This document shows, piece by piece, positions 10,636-23,123 of a stretch of DNA of 64,000 nt. Position 1 is the stretch's first letter; every line of letters begins with the position of its first letter. The position numbers were made by a program, and so were the translations under genes. The notes below the pieces were generated by a model. The model searched no databases and was not told the origin of the DNA. It worked only from the letters and a program-made list of their open reading frames with translations. This DNA is from Tetmemena sp. SeJ-2015 (taxonomy: Eukaryota > Ciliophora > Spirotrichea > Sporadotrichida > Oxytrichidae), in contig JAJKFJ010021446.1 of the NCBI GenBank assembly GCA_027382625.1, forward strand, positions 62,001-126,000, read 5' to 3'.

Positions 10636-13600
10636 TGAGCAGTAGGAACTAAGGGGTAGATAGAGATTGGTAACCCCCTCCCTTCCTTTGAAGCCATGGT
10701 AGCCCACCTTGAAGCCATGGCAATCTCCATCTTTTTTTCATCCTTAAAAGCAAGATAAAGGATAATTTTTAAGAAAAATAACCTTAAGATTATTTTTGCC
10801 TTTCATCTGACAAATTTTATAGTTTTCTTGTTGCTTCCGCCTAAAAATAATATTTTGCAATGCTTAATGGGGGGGCGATCCATAAGGTGACAATGGTTCC
10901 AGGGGTCAAACAGTTTTAGGATTTAAATTATTTCAAAAGGGTTGGCAAGTTTCCATTAGCCGGAACTAAGTACTCTCATTCTCATCTTCGGAGTCGAAAA
11001 TGATTTTTGGAGGGGCAACTCTTGCTCATATTCATAAGGAGTAGTAGCAAGTGCCTTCCGCTAGTTAGTAATACAAAAATAGTGCCACTCTCCCATCTAG
11101 CATCCCTCACTACGATTTTGGCTACTCTAACCAATTGATTTCAAATAAGTTGCATGTTTGAATAATTTTATTCAAATTTATAATTTATGCTGCTAAGAGA
11201 AATTCTATTGATTACCAACAAATGTTGTAATCTTAAATTTAGAGCATTATCTTTTTTTATGAATCTAACTCGACCTTGAATTAGAGCATTCTTCATTAAC
11301 TAGAAACAAAATTACCGTATTTTAATAATCCAGTTATTATTTAATTGCAAGAGGGTGTAGTTTCTCATATTACATTACCACTTCCTGAAAAATGGGAATC
11401 TGATATTTTTACTAGTTCTACACAAAAGCTGTCATTACCGTATTTAATTTTACAATTTAAAGTTGGGAGAGAATCTCTCCTCTTACGTACCTATATCAGA
11501 GCAGTTTTAACCATTTAAAAAGCAAAGTAATTTTTTTTCAATTGATTATACAATACATTTTATAATTTGATGACAGCAGTGACATCATCACATTAAAATC
11601 ATCCGTAAGCAATAGATCCTTTCCCAACGCAGTTCAGGTGCTCAGAACTAAACTCTAAAACCGATCTGCAGTATCGTTTATTTTTATTTAGGGGAAAAGA
11701 TGAGGCAAGAATTTTAATAGTCTAATACCAGGCCTTTTACAAATAGGGAAGAAATTATTAATCTTATTTATAATATCTTTATTTTTAATTATAAAGTTAC
11801 TAAAAGTTAATTTAAAAGATTTTAAAAAGATAAGATGAAAAATGGACCATAAATAATTGGGAAACAATAAAATTTTAAAAAATATTAAAATTTAAAAGCT
11901 TTAATTTCCACTATTTGAGCTAAAACAAAGCTATATATACAAAATTAATTGAACATTAAACAGATGTGACAATAATTTTGTCATAAAGATTTTAAATTCA
12001 GGATCTGAGTGAAAATAAATAATCTTAGGCTTCAAGATAGAAAATCTTTTTTTCAGATTATGATAATCGATAAAATTTAATTTATTCATCTCATTTTTCT
12101 ATTAAATTAATTTTATCCATTGAAAAATTTAGTCCGTAGTCGTTAGAGATTTTTCTGGTTTTAAGCTTAAGAATATTTGTTATCAAGAAGATCCGGAAAT
12201 TCTCACTCAACTGCTTTATTGAAAATTTTTTAATATGAAATAAAATTTTAATCTTCCTTTACTAAATTTATAATATTGGTATTTCGATAACTCTTTTTTT
12301 ACCAGATCGAAATATTTCCCTTAATTAATTATTTTAAAATTTATAAATTCTAGGAAATTTAATGCTAAACCAACTAACTTTATTATATACCTTTATTTTG
12401 AGCAAATTTTGGAGATTAAGCTCTTCCATAATTTAATTAAAAAATTTAATAAATTATGGAAATTATTAATCATAGCGCTAACTTTAATCAATTAGGTGCA
12501 TAAGGATGCCTATCACTAAAAAATATCGACCATTGCTTAGGCACCCACTTATTAGATGGCGACAACTAGAGCATTTAATTTAATTTTAACAGGATTCAAA
12601 TAACCTAAACTGTCTTGAAAATTGGCTAACCATTTGAATAATTCATATTTTACATACTGATTTAATTTATAAATAAAACTTAGATGAATGCGACTCTTGC
12701 ACATGCTCAGAGTCTAGTCCTATTCATTAATTTTTATTTTAATTAAAAATCATTATAGGCAATAAACAATTGCACAAGGTAACTTAAAATAAAGTTAAGG
12801 AATCGATCCCTAACTTACTCGATTCTCGCAACCGTTTATCATGTAAATATCTATTATACCATATAATTATAGAATAAGGGTTATTTATTCTATCAAAAGT
12901 AACAATATAATACAATTCTTAGTAGTATTTCTTAATTTTATTTATTAGCTAAACTTGAGATATTTTTGATATAATTCTAGATAACCTATTTTCTTATAAT
13001 GGTATTTTAATAGAAAGCAGAAATTTATGCTCCAAATTTTTTTATTTTATTAAAATTAAATTCAAATTATAATTATTAATTTTTAACACTGAGCAACTAA
13101 AATGACATAATTCTAGAAGTAAGATATATAAAATCTCATCAAAAAGAGTTATTTTCATAAATTAAAAAAATCATCATTTTCATTTGCGCTTTTATGAAAA
13201 AGAAAAATCTGGAAATTTAGTTTTTAAATTTGACAGTCATCATGGAATAAACCAATAGGGCTACCTCTCCCACAAAAAGTTTAGATTCCCAATTAAAGTA
13301 AATTATTTAAAAGGATTCTATGAGGACAAATAGTAGTATTCATCATTCCTCACAATTATTTTAAATGGCTTTTCTCAATTTTATTGTAATTTATAATTCA
13401 AAATATACTGCAATTTGTAAATTAAATAATCTCCCTTTGCCGATTTCCTATTAGATTATAATTTGTAATTGAATTAAATATAAGTTTATTTAATTATGTA
13501 AAATACATTCAGATCTCAGAACTAGGTTTTCTCTGCTTCTCATCAAATTTATAAATTATAGTTAATAAAATCTCAAGGGTAGCAATAATTTAAAATAATA

Positions 13601-16600
13601 CCAGCAGGGATTCCTACTTAAATTACTAATGCGAACTCTTTCAGAGCGCAATAAATTATTTTTGTCTTGCAATAAATTATGACAGATGCAAGAATTTAAT
13701 TATTTTAAGAGGTGGGGCCTACAAATCCCAAACTCCTTGCCTAATTATGAATACATCGAATGACTAAGTACAATTTATGATTATATTTTACAACTTTCTG
13801 GGCTTAAATAGGGCTCATAATTTCCACTTAACCAATAAATAATTAACTTTTAAAATATTAGTCGAACGTGACCTCATCAATGATTTGTCCTCCCCAGACT
13901 ACTCCCTTATACTTTCACTACTCTCCTTAGAAGTGAAAGACAGAAGGACCTTATAGTCAAATGTCTATTGCTATTTGGGTGTATTGGAGCAAGTTACAAT
14001 TATAAAGTAATTTTTTGTTAAGTATGTAATTCGGCTAAATTTATGAGTTTTAATACTCATTGATTATTATTTTAACATTATCAAGATAATAAATTAAATT
14101 GGGTTGTTTAATCTCATTTGCTTAAATGTTAAAAAAAAATTATGTATTTTAAATTTAGAAATAATTTAAGGTGTCTATAAAAAAAATAAGCAATTTAAAT
14201 TTCTGCGACTCGTTTTTATTCTCTAGATAAACTACTATTTCTGTTCTTAATCTTTCTAAACAGCAAATTTTAGTTAGTTGCATAGATTACATTTTTTTAA
14301 TTTATAGGACTCACACAATTTTTATTTGCTAATCGCTATTAGAAAGTTAAAATCATCTAACCAATCATCAAATTATTTAACAATTCTTAAGAATATAATA
14401 AGGAATGCTAACTATAACAGCAAAACCTTTTATTACTATTCTTAATCAAATAAATTACCTTGTTTTATAAACACATATTTTTTGTATTCCAGGTTGGAGT
14501 AAACATTTGAAGTGAACAATAATTATAAATTTTTATGAATTAATAATATAAACTTACCACACCCACTAATCTCTAGACTCTGTCTCTATAAATTTTAATA
14601 TTGGGAGTTTAACCCGCTGATAATAATTTATATTATAAGTTGTGCTATAGATTAATTAGTCTCCTCTATTTTAGTGGTAAATGAAAAACAAAAAGAGAAA
14701 TTATGTAAATTGAAGAGGTATTATAAGAGTTGGGCCTTCAAATTACCTAGTAATAGAATGAATTGTAGTTAGTGAATGTGCGCGAGTGAGAGAGTTATAC
14801 CTCTAATCCTTGGCCTTTCAGGTGAGCCTGATAATTAAATTCTAATATCAATCTCTTCAATGGCAATCCATATCAAGTTTGGTTTATTCAGATTATTCAA
14901 ATTGAATAGATAATTTTATCATGCCAAAATAATTTTAATTAAGAATAAAAGATTTAGTTCCCTCGACAAACTAAATTGAAAGTGGATAAAAAACTTTAAA
15001 AGAAAACATTGATAATTATCAAATAGAGCCAAAAATAAAAAAGGGAAATAATGTCAAGGCTTCAATTGAACAAATTTATAGTTTAAGTTTGCTTACCAAG
15101 GGTCTCGGTACCACTTGTTAAATACCCTACCCTAAAATTATTTTTGCTCATTTAAATATTCGAAGCTTTGAAATAAAAAAAATCAAATTCGATATGATGC
15201 TAATTTTTTTTTGCAAAAAAGTTATTTTACAAAGTTAAGCCAATTTTTTTTAATTTTACAATTGCTTTCCTGTAAAGTTTTCAATTTCTTTATTTATATT
15301 GTTATAGTTTTTTATGTTTATAATAACCATTAAAATGTTAAAATAGTTAAAGAGAAGGAGGCGAGAGTGATTTTTATTGATTTCAGTATTTATTTTCTTT
15401 AAGTGTATATATTGTATCAGAATCTAAAATATAATTGTGTGATTCCACTCTATTCTAGCAAGGAGACTTTTCAATTAAAAATTATCTAAAATAATTTTAG
15501 CAATGCTAAAATTTAAATATCAAAGTAGGAAATTTAAATTATATACTGAATGGCTAACAAAACATTTTATAGAGTTATTTTTTACAATGTCATTTACAGT
15601 AAATTGATCATCTAATCATTATTCTTATCTTAATAGAGTTAGGATTTGTTTATTTAAAAATAATTAAAGAGGCAAAGCAATTATGTATAATATCTAAGTC
15701 TATTTTCCTCTTTTTCAGCTTTATTAATCAAGATTTCTTTACATAAGAGCTTTTGTTCTAGAAAATATTATTCTTTGAGAATAATTTGGATATTAAAGAG
15801 TAACTATAATTATTTTCATATCAATTTATTATATTTGGCTAGAAAATATTTGTATCAATTGGAAAGATTGTACTTTAATGAAGCATGGATAAATTTGAAA
15901 GAGAATATTCTCAAACATTAACTCGCTAAGTTGTCAAACATAATTAACTATTTTATAAGTGAATTTGAATAATAGCTTACGCTTTCTTATAAATTTAACC
16001 TCATTTTTGCTTTACAACAGTGTAAATAATAGCATTCATAATGGGAATAATATTATCAGATCAGCTCAGAATTCACAAACGCATTAACCTTCCCTCTTGA
16101 AATCATGGATAAAAAAAAGAAAGAGATATGATAATTTTAGTTCTAAGGTGTTTAGTGTAGTGCTCTATGGAGGTCAATTATTGCTAAACAATTTTTAAAT
16201 AAAACAATTTTCTTAATAATTGCAATTGCATGGATCGTCCTCCATCATCACAAGCAGTTTTCAAATTATTTTTAAAAAAATCCGATATAAGCAATAGTGA
16301 TGTAATGATGAAAAATAAAAAGTTGCTTAGAGTTTACTTGAACTTCAAGAAATCGAAAATTGGTTCTGAGATTACTATACTTAGAGTTGTGCTAGTTTAA
16401 CACTATTTCATATTTATAAGAATAATTATTATTAAGTTTTACCACTCTTTTGAATCAAATTTAACCCTAATATCTTAAAAAAAGCAATAAAGCATAGTTT
16501 TGAGATTCATTAATCACTCGAATATTAATTTCATTGAATTAAACTGTCTTAATTAACACTTAATGTCAATCATAATAAATCGATTTATAATTATTATATT

Positions 16601-17158
16601 ATCTATCATATAGTAGCAAAATCACGCAGCATACAACACTAGTCTCAAATATCTTAAAAACAAAGAGAAAGCAAACATTGACTAGTAGAAGTTTGGAGCT
16701 TACTAAAGAAGGTTGTTTCAACTAACTTTAAAATTAATTTTGTTTTAGAGCTATATTCCGCGTCAAGATTAATTAAAATCATATAAGTAAATAAGGAATA
16801 GTAAATACATTAGATTAAAAAATTATTTAAATTTAAGCATATCATTTTTATGATACAAATGCATATAATTATCTAAAAGTATATATTTTAAAATAAGTGC
16901 CATATTATCCAAATACGAATAAATATAAATCATTGTTGAAGCATGAAATTTTTAGTAAGATTCTCTTACTAATAGAGCGTTGTCCGTTGAAAATCATAGA
17001 TTCCCTTTACTTATTTAAATAAAAATTGATATATAATTATTTTACAGAACTCTCTTCATGATGGACAAATCTCACTACTTTAATCGGATTTCATCTCAGT
17101 GAAGAACTCGGAATAATAGTACAACAACATCACTAATTCAGAATAAGCTAATTGGAAA
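10636..17158. other. 6.5-kb gene-poor AT-rich region
   Basis: Even allowing TAA/TAG as Gln I recognise no protein family here, on either strand. The base composition is strongly AT with scattered GC-richer islands (10670-10730, 10865-10930, 13720-13750). One patch at about 13860-13985 has a coding-like minus-strand reading rich in Ser, Glu and Lys and could be an isolated MDS. No terminal inverted repeats or transposase motifs were seen by eye. Confidence 0.5.
10688..10720. repeat. direct 12-mer repeat TTGAAGCCATGG
   Basis: The 12-mer occurs at 10688-10699 and 10709-10720, 21 bases apart, in a GC-richer island just downstream of the zinc-finger gene. It could be a local duplication or a pointer pair of a tiny IES in an unrecognised MDS. 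Confidence 0.6.
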
Positions 17159-19970
17159 ATGACTGAATCACATGAGGACTGGCATCATCATGACCTCAAA
17201 AGTTTATAAAACTAGGAACTTGGGTCTTAAAATAAGTTTGAGAATCTACTACTTAAAAATGATGATAATCCTTCACCATAAAATGGAGGAAATTATTTAT
17301 TCAATAAATTTAAAATTTTTCTTTTAAGGAGGGGACAAAGAGGGACAAATTAAAGATCATCTTCAAAATATCAACTCTCAAGACAAACTTTAAAATGGGA
17401 AACGAAAACTCATAAAAGAATCAAACTGGAAATATGTCATACTAGTGTTAACAGCTGGCGTAGTAGTAGGAACATTTTTTGCCTATGATAATCCGGGGGC
17501 AATAGAAAAGGCACTCGAACTAGATCTGCAAGTGACGTAGACATAGTACAGCTTTCTTTACGGAGTCTATTCATATCCTAACATGATCCTCCCAATCTTT
17601 GGTGGAATTATTTATCTAAATTAATTCATAAGTTTATTATAGTAGACAAGTTGGGATTGAGGTAAGTCTTAACACTAATGTTATATAGCTTTTTTCAATT
17701 CTTAGATTTAACATGCTTCTTCTAAGATGCTTAATAGATTCGGATTGATATTATTTGGATTAGTAACTACTCTGGGGCAAGGAATAACTTGCATAGGAGG
17801 GTACTCTAAAAATTATTGGGTCATTTTAGCAGGGAGATTCATATTTGGGTAAGTCAAATCGTGTCTATTTATTCAATCGTTTTTAGTCTGGGAGGAGAAT
17901 GTTTAGCTTGTGCACAGTCTACTCTTGTTTCAAAATGGTTTTAAGGACCTTTGCTCTCTTTTGCATTTGGCCTTATTTAAAACAAGCAGAATTATTTTTA
18001 AAAAATTGCAGTTATTGATTTGCTCCATTTTATTCTGAAAATTAAAAGTCCTCTCTGCATATTAAAAAATTAATCTTTATCTCTAAAGAAGATATTTTTC
18101 ATTACCTTTATTCTTATTTTTTATAAAAATTATGATCACCACCTTTATTCCTCTTAATTATTTCATAGTTGTGTTATCAATTTACTTTGAAAGATGATAC
18201 AATTTAAAACACAAATTTTATTTTTTAAATAGTTTAATTTGCTTTAAGCCTGAATATTTCTCTCGCTAACCTATTCTCCTTTTTGAATTATTTTTCTTAA
18301 ATAAATTGACATAATTATAAAGAATTATTTATAAACTTAAGATTTGGAAAATAAAACTTATCATTGGTTTTTATCTTACTATAGTATTTTATAGAATCTA
18401 AACATATCTTGTTAAGAAAGGAAAAAATAAATAGAAGAAAAAATTGAATTTATTGAGAGAAAGGAGTTTCTTTGACACTGTAAATATGATTATTGAAAAT
18501 TAAAATATTTGAATGGATAGATACTTCCCTATGTGTATAACGAAAATCATTTAATTTATTAATCACTTGGGAAATTTAGGCTTAGCATTTCTAATAGGAA
18601 CTATTATAATGTTTCTCAGCTTCGTAGCGGGGGCTGTCTTAGCAATAATAGATATTCAAGAAGATAAGAGAATCGCTCATAACTTAAAGCTTGAAAATGA
18701 AGAAATAAACAACCAGAAATCGCAATCATAAATAGAGCAAATTATCCCACCAGAAGAAGAGGTGTTCCAGTTTAGAGATAAAATATAAGATAGATCATTT
18801 AGAATCAAAATATGATAACAAAATTTATCAAGGACTTTAAATTGACTCTATGGATAGTGATATTATTGATCAGTTTATTCTATGCATCAATTCTACCGTT
18901 TTCTGAAGTGGCCGCTAAGATTTTATAGTTCAAATTTAAAGTTCCAGAGGAGATTGCAGTCTAGCTGTTCGCTATTCCAAATTTAGTTGCAGCTGCTACT
19001 TGTCCATTCATCGGCATATTAGCAGACAAGTTTAGCATCAGAGTGTAATTTAAAGATGATTTTATTTTAAGTATACCTTTGTAAGCCTGCTATTGTTCTA
19101 ACAATCTTTAGTAATTCTATCTGCAATCCTTTTCGTAATAACACACATTGCAAACATGCTTAAAATAAGATTGATCAATGAATAGATAATTATAATCTTT
19201 TGAGTCCATGTACTGAGGCGGCCTGTTACTCTGAACTAATTCCATTAATTTTGTCTGGAGTAGGATTTACTATCTTTGCTGGTATAATTTGGGCAGTGGT
19301 TCCAAATGTAGTAGATGAGAAATCTCTAGGGACAGCTTTTGGCTTTTGTTTAACTGCAATCAATATTGGAATAGCAACCATGCCAACTCTCGGAGGTTAT
19401 ATTCACGACTAAACTGGAGATAGAGACTCAGGATTTTTCTGGGTAAGACTTATTCTCACATTTAAATTCTTCCTTTAATTGTTGATATAGTAATCTGCTT
19501 TATGGGTTTTGATAAGTTGCTTAGCTTTGATATTTTGCCTGCTACTTTAAAGGCAAAATATAAAATACTACGGTGGAAAGCTGAACAGTAGTGAAGTGTA
19601 TAAAAAAGAGCAACCTACTCCAAATTAAATCGAGTAAGAAGGAGTGGAGCAGACTAATCCCACTTAAGAACCTACTATTTTTAGTATTTAAGCTCAATTT
19701 AATATTTCCCCCGAAGAAGTGAAAGATGATAAAGCGAATAGAAAAAACAAGTTCAATCATTTATTTTAATTTTAAGCCTTCAAAAAAATAGGTAACTCAC
19801 AAAAAGAGAGCAAATAAAAAAGGGAATCGCAAAAAAGAAACAAATAAAAAAGAAGAATTGACACTAATTTAAGAGAATACGCAAGATCAGAGCAACTCTA
19901 TGAGTTAGTAAACTTAGTTTTCTCCCATTGGTAAATAAATAAACTTGTCTTAAAGTGCAGAAATTAATGA
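17159..19970 (+). CDS. MFSD1-like major facilitator transporter, copy 1
   Basis: A 652-residue membrane transporter emerges after removing seven IESs and four introns. Family features: AYDNPGAIEKALELDL, YSYPNMILPIFGGI, GRFIFGLGGECLA, SKWFQGPLLSFAFGLNIS, PNVVDEKSLGTAFGF and PTLGGYIHD, with many hydrophobic segments and a long Lys/Glu/Gln-rich cytoplasmic tail. MFSD1 proteins are lysosomal or vesicular transporters; the substrate here is unknown. IESs: 17285-17327 GGAGG; 17607-17635 ATTAT; 17970-18247 GCCT; 18282-18507 TTTGAAT; 18545-18560 AATCA; 18780-18820 AAA; 19164-19180 AATA. Introns: 17662-17737, 17849-17886, 19071-19111, 19443-19490. The total is a whole number of codons. The next two genes are tandem relatives; copy 2 is closer. 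Confidence 0.86.
17970..18507. other. two long IESs flanking a 34-bp micro-MDS
   Basis: Copy 1 of the MFSD1-like genes is interrupted where copy 2 is continuous. IES 17970-18247 (GCCT) and IES 18282-18507 (TTTGAAT) leave only 18248-18281, plus the shared pointer, as coding DNA. It supplies the segment LNISLANLFSFLN. Its match to LNISLGNLSSYLN in copy 2 shows that this tiny MDS is real. Confidence 0.8.
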
Positions 19971-20312
19971 TTTAAGTCAATAAAAGATACTTATTTCAGA
20001 CAGTTGAATTTATTGATTTCAAAATTAGTTGTAGATAGATCGTAGTGAGGAAAACAAAAGATAGATAGAATGTATCAATAATTAGCATTTTATCTTAACA
20101 TCAAAATCATAATGTCAATTAAAATAAAATTACCTTTTCTTTTTATTCAATTATCTTATAGCAAAATGAAGCTGCATTTACTGCATCACTGATAGCAAAG
20201 AAAAATAAGAATATTAAACTTGGAAAATAAAAAGAAAACTCCAGAAGTGTATTAATTTATTTAAATTATCTTTATTAAAGGCTACACTTCAGCTTTGGAT
20301 AAAGTAATTTAA
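19971..20312. other. intergenic DNA between MFSD1-like copies 1 and 2
   Basis: I see no coding segment. The stretch is AT-rich, with short runs that resemble the leader of the next gene. Confidence 0.4.
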
Positions 20313-22832
20313 ATGAAAGGTATGCACAGAGAGCGTTTTCTCACAATCTATTTATTTATCAATTCAATTTTATTAAAATCATCCAGATCAGAACAGCTCG
20401 TTATTGCAGTCAGATATTTTTCACCAGAGAAGCTTAAAATTTATAATTTTATTTCACTTAAAAGCTCGTCAAAGCTACTGAACTCTCGAGTCATTAATCC
20501 TTTAGCGAACTCTCATTCGCAATTGCATAACAAAAACAGAAATCTTTCGCACTACTAAGAGTCTATGCATCCTCAATCCCCCAAAAAACATTCTCTTGTG
20601 CAAAGTGTAATGACTTTAGAAGAATAAAATTTCCCGTATAACTCTTTCAATCAAAATGAGAATCATCAGAAAAATCATCTTCATAGAAATTCATTTAACA
20701 AAAAGTAACCTAATATAAGTCCAGATTTAGAGAAGGAAGAGGAACTTAATTAAAGATTGTAGGCTCTCATAGAACAAAAGAAAGTAAAACTCATTAAGGA
20801 GACTGGGCTAAAGTATTCAATCATTTTCTTAACATCTGGGGTTGTTATTGGATCTTACTTCAGTTATGATAACCCAGGCTCTATAGAAAAATCTTTAGAG
20901 ATGGATCTAGATATCTCTCAAACTTAGTACAGTTTACTGTATGCTGTTTATTCTTATCCAAACATGATACTTCCTGTATTCGGTGGAATCATCATTGATA
21001 AAATTGGTCTAAGGTAAATATTCGAAAAGTCTCTTAACATTTGATAGATTTGGCATCATATTCTTTAGCTTTATGACAACTTTGGGTCAGGCGATAGCAT
21101 GCTTAGGAGGCTTCTTAAAATCTTTTTGGGTGATTCTAGCAGGAAGATTCATTTTTGGGTAAGGATAAACTTTCAGCTTCACTAATGAATAAAAGACGAT
21201 AATTAACGAACTATTTTAGGTTAGGAGGTGAATGCTTAGCTGTGGGGCAAACTACTATGGTTTCAAAATGGTTTTAAGGACCTCTGCTCTCATTTGCTTT
21301 TGGATTAAATATCTCTTTGGGAAATTTATCTTCTTATCTAAATGGATTCATTCTTCCCTATATCTACAACGAAAATCTAAGTATTATATAATTATGCTTT
21401 ATCACTTGGGAAACTTAGGCCTAGCTCTGCTAGTGGGAACTATTCTTATGATACTGAGTTTCATTTCAGGAATAGTCCTCTCTATAATTGACAAAGAGGA
21501 AGATAAAAGAATACAATTCAATAAGTAAATCGAAGAGGAAGCTCGACAACAAATTCTTGCCTAAGAATTGCTAAATAGAGAAAATGATGAAACATAAATT
21601 ACATAAGATGCTTAAGAAAATGGAGAACATGCTTTTAAAGTAACAGATAAACTTTTAGTTGAATTAAAATTTCAAGTTTCGAAGTAATATAATTTATCAA
21701 GGACTTTAAGGTCACTCTATGGCTAATTATCTTCTTGATTATGGTTTTGTACTCTATAATCTTGCCTTTCCAAGAGGTGGCAGGAAAAATTATGCAGTAT
21801 AAATTCTAGGTCCCCGAAGATATCGCTGTTAAACTTTATGCAATTCCAAATTTAGTAGCTGCTGCTACTTGCCCTTTTGTAGGTATAATAGCAGATAGAT
21901 ATAGCATCAGGTTATATTTAGGTATGAATTAATTCTTTATTAACTGTTTAGTTATTTTCTCGAGCACTCTATTTTTGGCTACTCATCTTACTAACATGCT
22001 AAAAATAGACAAAAATCTGAGGGGATTACATTTATCTGGCTTGGTTTACTTCCACCATGTGATGAGGCCTGCTATTACGAAGTAATTCCGCTTGTTATGT
22101 CTGGCCTTGCCTATTCAATTTTTGCTGGGGTGGTGTGGGCTTTAGTTCCAAACGTTGCTGATGAGAAATCTTTGGGAACTGCTTTTGGATTCTGCGCTAC
22201 TTCTTTAAATATAGGCTTGTCAACCGTGCCAACTCTTGGTGGCTATATTCACGATTAGACAATTTAAAAAGATTTTGGGTTTTTCTGGGTAAGATTTAAG
22301 GAATTATTTTATTTTACTATAGCAATCTGGACTGTGGGTTTTACTAAGTTCTCTGGCTTTTCTAATGTCTCTGATGCTATAAAGATAGAATGTCAAATAC
22401 TACAAAGGAGGCCTAAATAGCTGCGAGCTACCCTCTCAAAATGAACCTAATGACGAGGACGACAGAACTGAAGTATTAGAATAAGATAATTAGCCAAATC
22501 AGGAACAGTAATTCAAAGTTGTTGAAGAGAGTAATCAGCATCACCTACCATAGACTTCAAATCCTTTTTAAAATTTTACTTTAATTCCTGCAAATAAAAA
22601 GGACTTGACTATGATTCAAGAAAATTCAAACGATCATAGTTAGAGTATTGGCCTCTCTTTGACATCTCCACATCTACTTAATCACAGCAAAGTAAATTAA
22701 CTACCTCTAAATATGAGCAGCAGTATAGATAACTCCCTCTTATAACAAAACTAGCTTAATAAGATTAACTTCACTTAGAGTGTAGAGGAGCAACCTATCA
22801 TTTTTAAATCTCATTCTAATAACAGTCCTTGA
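20313..22832 (+). CDS. MFSD1-like major facilitator transporter, copy 2
   Basis: The closest relative of copy 1, about 757 residues if the first ATG (20313) is used. A shorter start near 20565 is possible because the first 85 residues are not conserved. Motifs: SYDNPGSIEKSLEMDL, YSYPNMILPVFGG, GRFIFGLGGECLA, SKWFQGPLLSFAFGLNIS, PNVADEKSLGTAFGF, PTLGGYIHD; the tail is rich in Asn, Gln and Ser. Only three IESs are needed: 21375-21400 ATC, 21650-21690 AA, 22026-22045 TTAC. Four introns: 21014-21047, 21159-21219, 21922-21951, 22289-22322. The codon sum is whole. The ATC and AA IESs lie at the same protein positions as the AATCA and AAA IESs of copy 1, but copy 1's four other IESs in the shared membrane part are absent. 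Confidence 0.86.
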
Positions 22833-23123
22833 TTAGGTCAGTGAAATTTAATTCATAAAGCTTTCAATATTAATTCTTGAGCAGAAGATAGATTTGCAGA
22901 TTTCACTTAATCGAATTAATTATATAAAAGTGACTATATTAAGGCAGGGTAAGAATATTATTTTTCAAGCAAATATGTATAATCCCTCTACAGACGCAGG
23001 ATCTGAAATTAAAATCAACATGAGCACCAACCTCAAAAGTTTATAGTTTTTAATTTATTTTCTAAATTAATTAAAAGTGACAAAGACAACGATTCATAAA
23101 TCGGAGTATACAAAACAGGAGAC
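22833..23123. other. intergenic DNA between MFSD1-like copies 2 and 3
   Basis: This is a short AT-rich spacer with no coding segment that I can see. Confidence 0.4.

Noticed and set aside
14760..14840. Possible tRNA gene in a GC-richer patch
   Set aside because: No acceptor-stem pairing or T-loop consensus could be traced.
10636..17158. A transposon filling the gene-poor region
   Set aside because: No DDE-type transposase, reverse transcriptase or terminal inverted repeats could be recognised by eye in either strand, so I left it as unannotated DNA.
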